From: Nodularia spumigena CCY9414
Lineage (GTDB): Bacteria; Cyanobacteriota; Cyanobacteriia; Cyanobacteriales; Nostocaceae
Reading direction: 5' to 3'
Length of the DNA: 64,000 nt
NCBI RefSeq assembly: GCF_000340565.2
Contig: NZ_CP007203.1
Coordinates: 4,618,613 to 4,682,612, forward strand
The translations under genes were made by a program, and so were the position numbers. The notes under the pieces were generated by a model. It did no database searches. It saw nothing but the letters and a program-made list of their open reading frames with translations, and had not been told where the DNA came from. Within the stretch, counting starts at the first letter, position 1; each line of letters starts with the position of its first letter. Shown here one piece after another: positions 18,414 to 27,967 of this stretch.

Positions 18414-19172
18414 TTAGGAGACAATAATTGCCCACATACTCAGCCCCAAACCAATAACGGCGAGATGTTGCCAAAAGAGCGATAGCGAAGCGCTGCTGCA
18501 AGCAGATCGCATGGGTTGACGAGCGATTTTTTGGGTTAAAATAATCGTCAATAACACTGATAAAATCAGAGTAGCACCTTGCAAAAAGTCAATCACAGCC
18601 GGATGTGCTACCAAAATTGGTAATTGTTCGCCATTTAAACCGAAAGTAGCCAAAGTCACAGGCAAAATTCGCCCAGCCTCACCCAAACCCAAACGCAGAT
18701 AATGAGCTAAGTTACCCCCCAGCACCAATGGTAAATAACCATAGGTAAGTTGTAAAAATGGTCGAGGTTTCCGCCCAAATTGAGTTAACTGCATTAAGCC
18801 GTAAGCCCCAAACACAATAGCCGTGGGGATGAGCAAAATTAGCAGCGAAAATCCTAAATGCTGCCAAAACGAAGTTAAATCGATTTCTAAACCTAACCAA
18901 GACTGTAACTCTGGTAAACGATGCAGATACACTCCACCCAACAGCAAAAACAATAACGCCACTTCATAGCTGTGGGGTGTATGAGTCGTCCATAGTTCAA
19001 TCGCCGGGGGACGCAAATTGAACTCAGTACCTTCACTCACTAAAGTACTTTCGGCGGGGAAAAATGTGGACTCCATGACTTGAGCGATCGCATCTAATAC
19101 CGCAGATGAGAGAATCCCTAAAGGTGTGCGTTCTTGCAACCATATAACCCTTTCTGGAGGAAATGACATCAT
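18414..19172 (-). CDS. Membrane protein with a partial cNMP-binding-like N-terminus; possible remnant
   Basis: A 252-residue protein that I cannot assign to a named family. The first 57 residues (LQERTPLGILSSAVLDAIAQVMES...FPAESTLVSEG) look like the opening of a cyclic-nucleotide-binding domain, but the domain stops there. The rest holds about five hydrophobic helices (YEVALLFLLLGGVYL; LGFSLLILLIPTAIVFGAYGL; YLPLVLGGNLAHYL; VIDFLQGATLILSVLLTIIL; LAVIGLGLSMWAIIV). The C-terminal helices recall membrane parts of NapH/NosR-like electron-transfer proteins. This suggests a larger cNMP-binding/membrane protein with the middle deleted, but the frame is intact. A dispersed repeat containing AGCGAAGCGCTGCTGC lies inside the 3-prime part of the coding region at about 18485. 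Confidence 0.55.
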   Translation of the reverse strand: MMSFPPERVIWLQERTPLGILSSAVLDAIAQVMESTFFPAESTLVSEGTEFNLRPPAIELWTTHTPHSYEVALLFLLLGGVYLHRLPELQSWLGLEIDLTSFWQHLGFSLLILLIPTAIVFGAYGLMQLTQFGRKPRPFLQLTYGYLPLVLGGNLAHYLRLGLGEAGRILPVTLATFGLNGEQLPILVAHPAVIDFLQGATLILSVLLTIILTQKIARQPMRSACSSASLSLFWQHLAVIGLGLSMWAIIVS

Positions 19173-19265
19173 GTATAAGTTATTTTAGATTAAGTGTATC
19201 TTCATGGGGGAATAGCACGAAGTTAAGCGCAAAGCCATGATATAACTGGCTTTTGGGTGGGGGGA

Positions 19266-19309
19266 GTGTGGGAGGTGTGGGGAGAACGTTCTCCCCACAC
19301 CTCCCACAC
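19266..19309. repeat. Perfect 44-bp palindrome without loop
   Basis: The 22-bp left arm (starting GTGTGGGAGGTGTGGGGAG) meets its exact reverse complement at an AACGTT centre between 19287 and 19288. Further CTCCCACAC copies follow. It lies in the divergent gap between the membrane protein gene and the GGDEF/EAL gene. Confidence 0.9.
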
Positions 19310-19485
19310 CTCCCACACCCTGCCCTGACGAGGTTTTAGCTTATCTTAGTGCCATTCCTTCATGGAGATTTTATATTACCTCCTCATACAGAGCTTTTCT
19401 TTGAAAACAGAGCCGGAAAAATTAGGTGAGTTTACCAGTGTTTTTCCCGCCAAAATTCTCAGATATGAAAATTTAAGGATGAGAA

Positions 19486-22092
19486 ATGCCAGTAAATGAA
19501 CGGGAACAAATACGCCACCTTTTGGTTATTCAAGACTTGCAAGGACAGCAGACTATCCCCCTTCAAGAGGCTACTTATTCTCTGGGACGACATCGTAAAA
19601 ACTCTATTGTCCTCAATTCACCTTCAGTATCCAGGCAACACGCAATTTTATTGCGGGTAACTATTCCAGAAACTGACGAATATGGCTTTCGGATTATAGA
19701 TGGTAACTTCTCAGGCAAGGGTAGTAGTAATGGGTTATTAGTAAATGGGACTAAATGCTTCTCTCATCATCTCAAGCATGGAGACGTGATTATATTTGGC
19801 GATTATCAAGCCCAGGCTAAATATTATACTGATTCTAATTTATCACCAACAATATTTTCAGCATCTTCTCAAGCTGTAGACCTGTCTGCCAACGCCGTTA
19901 ATCCCGTGCAAACTTTAGTTATTGATCCTGACTCGCAAGGAGCCAATGATACAGCCTTAGCGCGCCTAGCGTCTTTCCCAGAACTGATTCCCAATCCAAT
20001 TATCGAGATGGATTTCAAGGGGAGGGTGACTTATCTCAATCCTGCTGCATCTTTGGAATTTCCCCAACTTAAAAAATTGGGTAAACAACATCCCCTCCTG
20101 ACAGAATTACTAGATGCAGTTACTCATCGCCAGGAAAATCCATTTGTGCGTGAGGTACAAGTGGATCAGAAGATTTTTGAACAATCGGTACATTTTCTGC
20201 CAGAGAGTAATTTAATTAGAACTTTTATTGCTAGAGATATTACAGAGCAAAAACAAGCCCAAGCCGAGCTAACACAACGCGATCGCTTGCTCCAGGCAGT
20301 GGCAGAAGTAGCCAATTATTTGCTCATAGAAATGAATTATGAAATCGCTATTGACAAAGCTTTGGCTGTGCTGGGGGAAGCTGCCCAGGTAGATCGCATC
20401 TATCTGTTTCATAACCATATTCATACAGTCACAGGCGAAATGGTAGTTAACCTCCAGTTTGAATGGACAAAAATGAATACTGGCTCTTCCCTGCACCACT
20501 GGCAAAATAAATCTTATCAATCTGCAAAATTATCACGCTGGTATGCTGTTCTCTCTCGTGGAAAATCTATTAGGGGATTAACAAAAGAATTTCCTCCTGA
20601 AGAGCGAGAATTACTTTCCCAAGACGGCATAAAATCTCTGCTGCTAGTACCTTTGCGGCTAGAAGAAAAATTCTGGGGTTATCTTGCCTTGGCAGATTGT
20701 TCAACAGAGCGCCTGTGGTCAAAGCATGAAGAATCTACACTTTTAACAATAGCAGCCAGTATCAGTGGCGCTTGGCAGCGTCAGCAGGTGTCCGAGAAGA
20801 TTCGCTTTCAGGCTCTTCATGACCACTTGACTGGATTACCCAATCGGCTGTTATTTAATGAGCTGCTGGAGAAAGCCTTACCCAACGCGATTCGTAACGG
20901 AGAAAGTTTAGCTGTGATGTTTCTGGATTTAGATCTTTTTAAGCTGATTAATGACACATTGGGTCATACTTTGGGAGATCGATTATTAAAAGAAGTGGCT
21001 CAAAGATTGAAAGGCTGCCTCAGAGGCGGGGATACTGTTGCCCGTTGGGGGGGTGATGAATTTACCATCCTACTACCCCGGATGAATTATCTTGAAGAAG
21101 TATCCTTGGTGGCACAGAGAATTTTAGGAGCTTTAGACAATGTATTTTATCTGGATGGACACGAACTTTATGTGAGTGGCAGCCTGGGTATTGCCATACT
21201 TGATGAACACAGTGCTGATGCCGAAACTTTAATTCAGCACGCAGATACTGCTTTATATTATGCCAAGGATCAGGGCAGAAATAACTACCACTTCTACTCC
21301 AAGACCCTCAATACCAAAAATCCTGAACTCTTGACTTTAGACAAGAGCTTGCGCTATGCCTTAGAAAGGAAAGAATTAGTGGTCTATTATCAACCTAGGG
21401 TAAACATCAAGACTAGAAAAATTACTGGTATGGAGGCGCTGTTGCGTTGGCAGCATCCTGAGATGGGACTAGTAGCGCCCAATGTTTTCATTCCCATAGC
21501 TGAGGAAAGTGGATTAATTATCCCCATTGGCGAATGGGTATTACGGACAGCCTGTATGCAGAATAAAGCCTGGCAGCAAGCGGGATTACCTCCTCTGACC
21601 ATTGCTGTCAATTTATCTCCTAAACAGTTCCGCAAACCGCAACTAGTAGATACTGTAGCGAAAATTTTAGCACAGACAGATTTAGAACCGAAGTTTTTAG
21701 AATTAGAAATTACAGAAACTACAGCCATTGAAGATTTAGATTTTACTAGAACTGTATTGCAGGATTTAACTCAAATGGGCGTTAATCTTTCCATTGATGA
21801 CTTTGGTACTGGTCATTCTTCGCTCTCGCGCCTGCAACTGTTACCTTTTCACAATTTAAAAATTGATAAATATTTCATCCAAGAGTTGACAAAGGACGAG
21901 AAAGTTGCTCATATTGTCCAGGCGATCGTGACTTTGGGGAGAAGTCTAGGATTAAGATTAACCGCCGAAGGGGTAGAAAAGCAAGAGGAACTGGATTTTT
22001 TGGCATCCATCAACTGTGAGGATGTTCAGGGTTTTTTCTTTTATAAAGCGCTTCCGAGTGAAAAGGCTACAGAAATTCTCCAACTTGAATAA
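19486..22092 (+). CDS. FHA-PAS-GAF-GGDEF-EAL cyclic-di-GMP signalling protein
   Basis: An 868-residue soluble protein. The N-terminal FHA domain (about 25-105: LGRHRKNSIVLNSPSVSRQHA and GSSNGLLVNG) would read phosphothreonine. A PAS-like segment (about 165-255) and a GAF domain (about 265-440) follow. The GGDEF domain carries an intact active motif WGGDEF (about residue 521) preceded by an RGGD inhibitory site. The EAL domain shows EALLRW (about 650), NLSPKQF, ITETTAIED, IDDFGTGHSS, LKIDK and AEGVE, so all metal and catalytic residues appear present. It may both make and hydrolyse c-di-GMP. FHA input suggests coupling to Ser/Thr kinases such as those 7-9 kb upstream, which is inference. It follows a divergent gap with the 44-bp palindrome. 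Confidence 0.93.
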   Translation: MPVNEREQIRHLLVIQDLQGQQTIPLQEATYSLGRHRKNSIVLNSPSVSRQHAILLRVTIPETDEYGFRIIDGNFSGKGSSNGLLVNGTKCFSHHLKHGDVIIFGDYQAQAKYYTDSNLSPTIFSASSQAVDLSANAVNPVQTLVIDPDSQGANDTALARLASFPELIPNPIIEMDFKGRVTYLNPAASLEFPQLKKLGKQHPLLTELLDAVTHRQENPFVREVQVDQKIFEQSVHFLPESNLIRTFIARDITEQKQAQAELTQRDRLLQAVAEVANYLLIEMNYEIAIDKALAVLGEAAQVDRIYLFHNHIHTVTGEMVVNLQFEWTKMNTGSSLHHWQNKSYQSAKLSRWYAVLSRGKSIRGLTKEFPPEERELLSQDGIKSLLLVPLRLEEKFWGYLALADCSTERLWSKHEESTLLTIAASISGAWQRQQVSEKIRFQALHDHLTGLPNRLLFNELLEKALPNAIRNGESLAVMFLDLDLFKLINDTLGHTLGDRLLKEVAQRLKGCLRGGDTVARWGGDEFTILLPRMNYLEEVSLVAQRILGALDNVFYLDGHELYVSGSLGIAILDEHSADAETLIQHADTALYYAKDQGRNNYHFYSKTLNTKNPELLTLDKSLRYALERKELVVYYQPRVNIKTRKITGMEALLRWQHPEMGLVAPNVFIPIAEESGLIIPIGEWVLRTACMQNKAWQQAGLPPLTIAVNLSPKQFRKPQLVDTVAKILAQTDLEPKFLELEITETTAIEDLDFTRTVLQDLTQMGVNLSIDDFGTGHSSLSRLQLLPFHNLKIDKYFIQELTKDEKVAHIVQAIVTLGRSLGLRLTAEGVEKQEELDFLASINCEDVQGFFFYKALPSEKATEILQLE

Positions 22093-22238
22093 ATTTAAAG
22101 AAATTAGGGACTGGGGAGAAGAGGAACGGGGGCAGGGGAGAAGAGGAACGGTTGTTAAGTAACCGGAAGTTTAAAGTAATTTCTCACTCCCCCTTACTCC
22201 GGTGCTCCCCGCTCCCCTGCTTCTTCTGCTTGTCCGAT

Positions 22239-24449
22239 TTAATCTGGAGAAGTTGAGCCGGGTCTGAGTCTTTCCCTCCAAGAAGGCTGGGGCGATGAAG
22301 AACTAGAACTACTACTAGGACGCTTAGTTCTGGTGGGTGGCGTAGCATTTGACTCTACTTTTTTACGCCGTCTGGGAGGAGAATATACTCTAGCAGGTGC
22401 ATTGGTGGTTTGTGGCTGTGAGCGTCTTCTAGAACGTCTAGATGATCTGGTAACATTAGCACTGGGGCGACTTGGCTGATTTGAGGTAGAGGAAATAGAA
22501 CGATGCTGTACTGATTTCGGTTTGATGGGCTGCGCCTTAATGCTACCTACGCGACCTTGTAGTTTGGGTCTTGCGGGAAACTTTTCTACAGGCATTCCCT
22601 CTACTGCTTTTTGCATAAATTCCCGCCAGGTGGCCGCAGCCGTGCCACTTGCTCCCGAAGTGGGATTGTTATTATCATTACCTAGCCAAACACCTGTGAC
22701 AATTTGGGGTATGTAGCCAATAAACCACAAATCGCGGGATTCATCAGAGGTTCCGGTTTTCCCAGCCACAGGTCTATTTTTTAATTGGGCTGGGCTGCCT
22801 GTGCCGGCTTCTACTACGTGGCGTAGCATCCAAGTCATAATGCCGGCACTGGTAGGGTCAAGAACTCGCTGATGCTGGAAATTATTTGACCAAACTACCT
22901 CTCCTTGACGGTTGAGGATGCGGCGAATGCCATGAGCTTCTATGTATAATCCCTGATTAGCAAAGCTACCGTAAGCATTAGTTAATTCCAGTAGATTCAC
23001 TTCATGAGCGCCAAGTGCTAAGGAATAGGTGGGCTGGAGTTCCGATTTAATTCCCAAATTGTGGGCAGTATTAATAATTGGCTGAAATCCCACATCCAGC
23101 AATACTTTGACTGCAATGACATTAATAGAACGAGTCAGGGCATCTCGTATGGTCATGGAGCCGCGAAAAGTTCTACCATAGTTTTGTGGTTCGTATTTAT
23201 CGACTACAAAAGGTGCATCTAGGTAGCTGTCATTGGGGCTTTTACCAGTGGCTATGGCTGCTGCATAGACAAATCCTTTAAATGTCGAGCCTGGCTGACG
23301 TTGTGCCTGGGTAACTCGATTAAACTGAGTTTTACTGTAGTCTTTTCCTCCCACCATGGCCTGAATTTCACCGTTGCGGGGGTCGATGGCTACTAAAGAT
23401 CCTTGAGTAAAGTTCTGCCAGCGTCCTTGATTTTTTAAGGTTTTGGTAACGGCGGCTTCTGCGGCTTTTTGCCAAGTGGGATTGAGGGTGGTTTCCACGA
23501 CTAGACCCCCTTGTGTGAGGACATCGGGGGAAACATACTTTGGCAATTCTTGTAAAATATAACTGGTAAAGTAGGGAGATTCTACTTGTAGCCGTTTGGG
23601 AAAACTGCTGTTGAGGTTGAGGGATTCTTGAGCGGCTGCTTGTCTTTCGGCTGCTGTAATTAATTCATCTTCATACATCCTTTGCAATACCATATTGCGG
23701 CGCTGGATGGCAACTGTAGGATTTTGGATTGGGGAGTATAAACTTGGGGCGGGTGCTAATCCGGCAATCATCGCCGCTTCGCCGAGGGTAAGTTGATCTA
23801 CTGTTTTACTGAAGTATACCCAGGCGGCATCTGCTACACCATAAGCTCCAGATCCTAAATATACCAAATTTAGGTAAGGTTCTATTATCTGGTTTTTGGT
23901 CAACTCTTGCTCCATTTTCTGAGCTAGACGCAGTTCTTTGAGTTTGCGCCAAATGGTCTGCTCTTGTTTGAGGAAGAGTATTCGCCCTAGCTGTTGGGTG
24001 ATGGTGCTACCACCTTCGAGGACGGTTTGCGATCGCAAATTATTCCAAGCAGCTCTGATAATTCCTTGCGGATCAATACCATGATGACTGGCAAATCTGC
24101 TATCTTCTGAGGCGATAAAAGCTTGTTGGAGTTGAACAGGTATTTGGTCTAGTCTGAGCCGTTCTCTGGTGGCTTCACCTTGTTGTTGTAATATGGTGCC
24201 ATCAACGGCTTTAATGGTGAGGGTTTCCGCCCTGGTGGCTACTTTGAGTGCTGATTTATCTGGTAAGGCTTGATCTATTGTGCCAATTAAGTAGTAGGAG
24301 CCAATGATTGTACCACCTACGGTACTACCTATACCCAAACTTGCCCAAAACCAAATCCGACGATAAAATGGTCTGTCTGGGCTGCTAAATATCCTAGTTA
24401 TGCCAGAGGAGACACTATTAATTTGATTCCATAACTGTCTTGTACTCAT
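22239..24449 (-). CDS. Class A penicillin-binding protein (PBP1A family)
   Basis: A 736-residue bifunctional peptidoglycan synthase with an N-terminal transmembrane anchor (IWFWASLGIGSTVGGTIIGSYYL, about 30-55). The GT51 transglycosylase has catalytic Glu in EDSRFASHHGID and GGSTITQQL. The transpeptidase shows SxxK in GSTFKGF, SxN in TRSIN and KTGT. The C-terminal 120 residues are Ser/Arg/Pro-rich and probably disordered. It acts in the periplasm in wall synthesis. Several class A PBPs exist in heterocyst formers and some are needed for heterocyst or septum wall remodelling; which paralogue this is cannot be told by eye. Confidence 0.93.
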   Translation of the reverse strand: MSTRQLWNQINSVSSGITRIFSSPDRPFYRRIWFWASLGIGSTVGGTIIGSYYLIGTIDQALPDKSALKVATRAETLTIKAVDGTILQQQGEATRERLRLDQIPVQLQQAFIASEDSRFASHHGIDPQGIIRAAWNNLRSQTVLEGGSTITQQLGRILFLKQEQTIWRKLKELRLAQKMEQELTKNQIIEPYLNLVYLGSGAYGVADAAWVYFSKTVDQLTLGEAAMIAGLAPAPSLYSPIQNPTVAIQRRNMVLQRMYEDELITAAERQAAAQESLNLNSSFPKRLQVESPYFTSYILQELPKYVSPDVLTQGGLVVETTLNPTWQKAAEAAVTKTLKNQGRWQNFTQGSLVAIDPRNGEIQAMVGGKDYSKTQFNRVTQAQRQPGSTFKGFVYAAAIATGKSPNDSYLDAPFVVDKYEPQNYGRTFRGSMTIRDALTRSINVIAVKVLLDVGFQPIINTAHNLGIKSELQPTYSLALGAHEVNLLELTNAYGSFANQGLYIEAHGIRRILNRQGEVVWSNNFQHQRVLDPTSAGIMTWMLRHVVEAGTGSPAQLKNRPVAGKTGTSDESRDLWFIGYIPQIVTGVWLGNDNNNPTSGASGTAAATWREFMQKAVEGMPVEKFPARPKLQGRVGSIKAQPIKPKSVQHRSISSTSNQPSRPSANVTRSSRRSRRRSQPQTTNAPARVYSPPRRRKKVESNATPPTRTKRPSSSSSSSSPQPSWRERLRPGSTSPD

Positions 24450-24767
24450 AAACTTTGTGGGTGGTTAGCTCTCATTTGTGACTTCCTCGTTCTCATCATG
24501 ATGACTAGGGATCAATTGCGTAACCTCCTTGTGACAGTCGCTGAAATTGATTGGTCTTTGCTTGAACTAGGAGGTGAGCTTTTCCACATGAGTTCCTCTT
24601 TGAAAGTACCTGAAACCTACCCACTATGTAAAACCTTTGGGATGAGCGCACCACGTTTGTGTTAGTATAGTAGCTTATAAATAATCAACTGAATTCAGTA
24701 ATACAGAAAAATATTTTTTCGCATTCGGTAATTTTTTGGTCATTATTCATATACCAGTTTTAACTAA
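24450..24767. other. Divergent promoter region, PBP gene / folK
   Basis: 318 bp without a gene. I see no repeat, hairpin or recognised operator. An AT-rich stretch (about 24665-24760) precedes the TTG start of folK. Confidence 0.5.
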
Positions 24768-25298
24768 TTGCTCAAACCAAGTTTATTCAGTGTATCTGGT
24801 CAAGAGGCAGCAGATCCAGTTAGTGCGATCGCCCTTGGTGGTAATATTGGCGATTCCTATGGAATTTTAGAAGCGGCTATCGAGACATTAGGCAAAACAC
24901 GAGGAATTAAGCTGTTAGCTAAATCCAGTTGGTACAGAACTAAAGCTGTCGGTCCACCGCAGCCAGATTATTTAAATGGTTGCGCTATCTTGCAAGTAGA
25001 AATGCCACCAGATGTATTACTAGAGACTTTATTAGCCATAGAACAACAATTTGGGCGGGTGCGTCAAGAGCGCTGGGGGGCGCGATCGCTTGATTTAGAT
25101 TTACTGTTATATAATGATTTAATCATCGATACGCCCCATCTCCAGATTCCTCACCCCCGCATGAAAGAGCGGGCTTTTGTCTTAATACCACTGGCAGAAA
25201 TTGCACCAGACTGGGTAGAACCAATTTCTGGAGGTGTGATTAAAGATTTGGTGAAAGCAGTAGACCGTTCTGATGTATTCTTGTTAAAGAGCAATTAA
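24768..25298 (+). CDS. folK: 2-amino-4-hydroxy-6-hydroxymethyldihydropteridine pyrophosphokinase
   Basis: A 176-residue HPPK with a TTG start at 24768. It transfers pyrophosphate from ATP to hydroxymethyldihydropterin in folate synthesis. Motifs are ALGGNIGDSYG at the N-terminus, YRTKAVGPPQPDYLNGC for pterin stacking, and RWGARSLDLDLLLYND with the two magnesium-binding aspartates, followed by IPHPRMKERAFVLIPL. The first 15 residues are not conserved in type, so a later start is possible, but no better start codon is evident. A Nudix gene follows after 81 bp in the same direction. Confidence 0.93.
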   Translation: MLKPSLFSVSGQEAADPVSAIALGGNIGDSYGILEAAIETLGKTRGIKLLAKSSWYRTKAVGPPQPDYLNGCAILQVEMPPDVLLETLLAIEQQFGRVRQERWGARSLDLDLLLYNDLIIDTPHLQIPHPRMKERAFVLIPLAEIAPDWVEPISGGVIKDLVKAVDRSDVFLLKSN

Positions 25299-25379
25299 AG
25301 TTACCAACTATAAACGTAAACAACACTGATTCTAAATAACAGTGTTTGTATATTTATGTAGATATAACAGAAATTTACT

Positions 25380-25928
25380 ATGCCATTAGGTAGAGAATTA
25401 CCACAGTTACTGAAACAATGCTTGTTTTACAAAGGTCGCAAGTTTAACTTTGAAGTCAATCGCCTACGCTTACCGAATAAAGCCGAAGGAGATTGGGAAT
25501 GTATTCGTCACCCTGGTGGAGCCTTGGCTGTACCTGTGACAGCAGAAGGTAAACTTGTACTGGTGCGCCAGTATCGTTTTGCCATTCAAGGAAGGATATT
25601 AGAGTTTCCCGCCGGAACTGTGGAAATCACCGAAGATCCTCTGCAAACAATTCAGCGCGAAATTGAGGAGGAAACGGGTTATACTTCCCAAAAATGGGAC
25701 AAACTAGGTGAGTTTTTTCTAGCTCCCGGCTATTCTGACGAAATTATTTATGCTTTTTTGGCAAAAGATTTGCAAAAGCTGGAAACCCCGCCAAAACAAG
25801 ATGATGATGAGGATATGGAAACTGTATTGATGACTCCTGATGAATTCGAGAAAGCTATTCTCAAAGGTGAGGTGGTAGATGCTAAATCGATTTCTAGTTT
25901 TATGTTAGCGCGTCCGTTTTTGGTTTAA
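25380..25928 (+). CDS. Nudix hydrolase (ADP-ribose pyrophosphatase-like)
   Basis: A 182-residue protein with a complete Nudix box, from GTVEITEDPLQTIQ to REIEEETGY (GX5EX7REUXEEXGU; about residues 79-101), which binds the catalytic magnesium. The N-terminal beta strands (FNFEVNRLRLP and GGALAVPVTAEGKLVLVRQYRF) match NudF/ADP-ribose pyrophosphatase rather than MutT. The likely role is hydrolysis of ADP-ribose or related nucleotide sugars. It may be cotranscribed with folK, 81 bp upstream. Confidence 0.88.
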   Translation: MPLGRELPQLLKQCLFYKGRKFNFEVNRLRLPNKAEGDWECIRHPGGALAVPVTAEGKLVLVRQYRFAIQGRILEFPAGTVEITEDPLQTIQREIEEETGYTSQKWDKLGEFFLAPGYSDEIIYAFLAKDLQKLETPPKQDDDEDMETVLMTPDEFEKAILKGEVVDAKSISSFMLARPFLV

Positions 25929-25942
25929 TGACGTTAAAGTCT

Positions 25943-25992
25943 CCCCTCTCCTTCTCCCAAAGGGAGACGCTACGCGAAAGTAACCAGAGGGG
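25943..25992. repeat. Dispersed hairpin repeat with GGGAGACGCTACGCGAA core
   Basis: The outer arms CCCCTCT / AGAGGGG enclose CTCCCAAAGGGAGACGCTACGC. The inner part is closely related to the sequence at about 8390-8415. It lies just downstream of the Nudix gene in a convergent gap. Confidence 0.55.
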
Positions 25993-26060
25993 TTGGGGGT
26001 GAGGTTCTGGGTTTTGGCGGAAGAAAGATATGATCTAAGCGCGCTGTAAGTTGCTATATC

Positions 26061-26714
26061 TCAAGAATTTGTCTGGCGATTTATCCAAATACCCCTCAAA
26101 CCAGCCGCTTTGGCTCCTTGATAGTCATCTACAATGCTATCGCCAATGTGCCAAGCGGCTGTGGATGGACAATTATGTTTTTCTAAAGCGATCGCAAAAA
26201 TTGTAGGATCAGGTTTAGTGACACGGGCTTGGGTAGAAATAGTGATAGAACTGAAATAACTGCTCAATTCTAAACTTTGCAACACTGAGAAAATGCGGGA
26301 ATCGAAATTGGACACTATTCCTAGTTCAATACCCTGTTGTTGCCAGTCTATCAAAGATGATACAACATCAGGATAAATAAACCAAGGTTCAGCAGTCCCA
26401 AAGTGAATATAGAGTTCACTAAAAAAACCGGGAAAATCCGAAAATTGTGGCAAAACACCGGCGCTTTTAAAAGTATTAAAGGCTATTTTCCGCCACCATT
26501 CAAACTCCTGTTGAGGAATATCATGTAAATCTGCATTGGGAAATGTCGCTGGTGGTGCGGCTTTAAAGCTTTGCACAAAGGTTGTATTCAATATTTGGGC
26601 TGAAACTTCAACTTCAAATTCCTTGGCTATTTGACTATAAACTTCGCCCACACTACCTTTTACGCCGAAAAGTGTGCCGACAGCATCTAAAAGAATAACT
26701 TTCGGTCGTTCCAT
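26061..26714 (-). CDS. HAD-IA family hydrolase (HDHD3/REG-2-like)
   Basis: About 217 residues from ATG 26714 (MERPKVILLDAVGTLFG). A longer frame to 26813 would run into the upstream gene and is rejected. HAD motif I is DAVGTLF, in which the nucleophile Asp is present but the usual second Asp is Val, as in the REG-2/HDHD3 subgroup. Motif II is SNFDSR and motif III/IV is KPDPTIF...HIGDSIVDDYQGAKAAG. The substrate is unknown. It lies 62 bp downstream of the NDH-2-like gene in the same direction, so the two may share a transcript. Confidence 0.85.
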   Translation of the reverse strand: MERPKVILLDAVGTLFGVKGSVGEVYSQIAKEFEVEVSAQILNTTFVQSFKAAPPATFPNADLHDIPQQEFEWWRKIAFNTFKSAGVLPQFSDFPGFFSELYIHFGTAEPWFIYPDVVSSLIDWQQQGIELGIVSNFDSRIFSVLQSLELSSYFSSITISTQARVTKPDPTIFAIALEKHNCPSTAAWHIGDSIVDDYQGAKAAGLRGIWINRQTNS

Positions 26715-26776
26715 CAAACTTTGTATAATTAATTGTAAATGTGGGGTTTGAGATTTGGTGAAGACACCAACACCTA

Positions 26777-27967
26777 CTAAGAAAGTGTATCTATAATAGG
26801 ACGAACTAGCCAATTAAAACCAACTTTGAGTTGATGATCTAAAGTCGGCATTCGATAGAGATAAGCTAGACGACGAGCAAGGTATGCAAAGGAACCATCT
26901 AATTTTATACCTAAACCTGTCAGGGTGGCGTTATCTTTGCCTAATGCCATCATTTCCCCTAATTGCTGGTAACGGAATGGTAATAAAGGGCGATCGCTCA
27001 GTGAAGCCCAGATATTCCATGCAGTATAATCAGCTTGTTGAAAAGCAACTTGGGCTGTAGCGGGTACTTTTTGTCCTTCTGCATCACAACAGTCGGCTAA
27101 ATCTCCCAAAGCAAAGATTTCGGGATGCTCTAAAACTTGTAAAGTGGGTGTAGTGGTAATTTGACCACGCTGATTTTGTTTTAAAGCTAGTGTTTTGACT
27201 ACAGGTGCAACTCTGGTTCCTACAGTCCAAATGACTAAATCTACAGGAATTGTATCTACCTGATTTTTGTACTCTAGGGAAATAGTATCCTGCCCTACGG
27301 ATTCTACCTTAGTTTCTAAATCCAGAAATACTTTTTTTGCGTCTAAAGCTTTTTTAGCAGCTTCGCGGTTAAAATCTGGAGAAGTGCGTAAAATTTGATC
27401 ACCGATTTGAATTAGGCGGAAACGTCCCCTTTCTCCGAGTCTGTCTGCTAACTTACAGGCTAATTCTACACCACTGTAACCAGCGCCCACAATGGCGACG
27501 CGAATTTTCTCTGCTTTTGATTCTTCTAGCACTCGCAGACGTTCTTCTAAACGATAAGCATCTGTAATATTGCGGAATGGGTAAGCGTGAGATATGGCAC
27601 CGGGAACCATATCTAATGGTGTTTCTCCACCCAAGGCTAACACTAAGCGATCATAAGCGATTTCTGTGCCTTCTTGTAAATGTACTCGTTTTTGCTCGGT
27701 GTCAATTCCCGAAACAATAGCTTGACAAAAACGCACACCTGTGTTTTGCAGAAGTTCTTCAAAAGGAGGCGCAATTTCCCAGGTTTGTAGTTCTCCTGTG
27801 AGTAATTCGTAGAGTAAAGGTGCAAAAATAAAGCGATCGCTTTGATCAACTAAGACAATTTCCGGCTTTTCGCCGTTTTCCCAAGGTAATTGGCTTAAAC
27901 GGAGGGCGGTGTAGAGACCACCAAAGCCTCCACCAAGGATACATATTCTAGGAGTTTGTTCAGTCAT
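26777..27967 (-). CDS. ndbB: Type II NAD(P)H dehydrogenase / demethylphylloquinone reductase-like
   Basis: A 396-residue FAD-dependent pyridine nucleotide oxidoreductase. FAD-binding GGGFGGLYTALRL sits at the N-terminus, the NAD(P)H Rossmann motif VAIVGAGYSGVELA at about residues 155-170, and the second FAD motif IFALGDLADC at about 290. Length and layout match cyanobacterial NdbB, which in Synechocystis (slr1743) reduces demethylphylloquinone before the last methylation of vitamin K1. The symbol is assigned by overall resemblance; NdbA/C paralogues remain possible. No transmembrane helix is evident; it would bind the membrane peripherally. It is followed by the HAD gene. Confidence 0.82.
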   Translation of the reverse strand: MTEQTPRICILGGGFGGLYTALRLSQLPWENGEKPEIVLVDQSDRFIFAPLLYELLTGELQTWEIAPPFEELLQNTGVRFCQAIVSGIDTEQKRVHLQEGTEIAYDRLVLALGGETPLDMVPGAISHAYPFRNITDAYRLEERLRVLEESKAEKIRVAIVGAGYSGVELACKLADRLGERGRFRLIQIGDQILRTSPDFNREAAKKALDAKKVFLDLETKVESVGQDTISLEYKNQVDTIPVDLVIWTVGTRVAPVVKTLALKQNQRGQITTTPTLQVLEHPEIFALGDLADCCDAEGQKVPATAQVAFQQADYTAWNIWASLSDRPLLPFRYQQLGEMMALGKDNATLTGLGIKLDGSFAYLARRLAYLYRMPTLDHQLKVGFNWLVRPIIDTLS

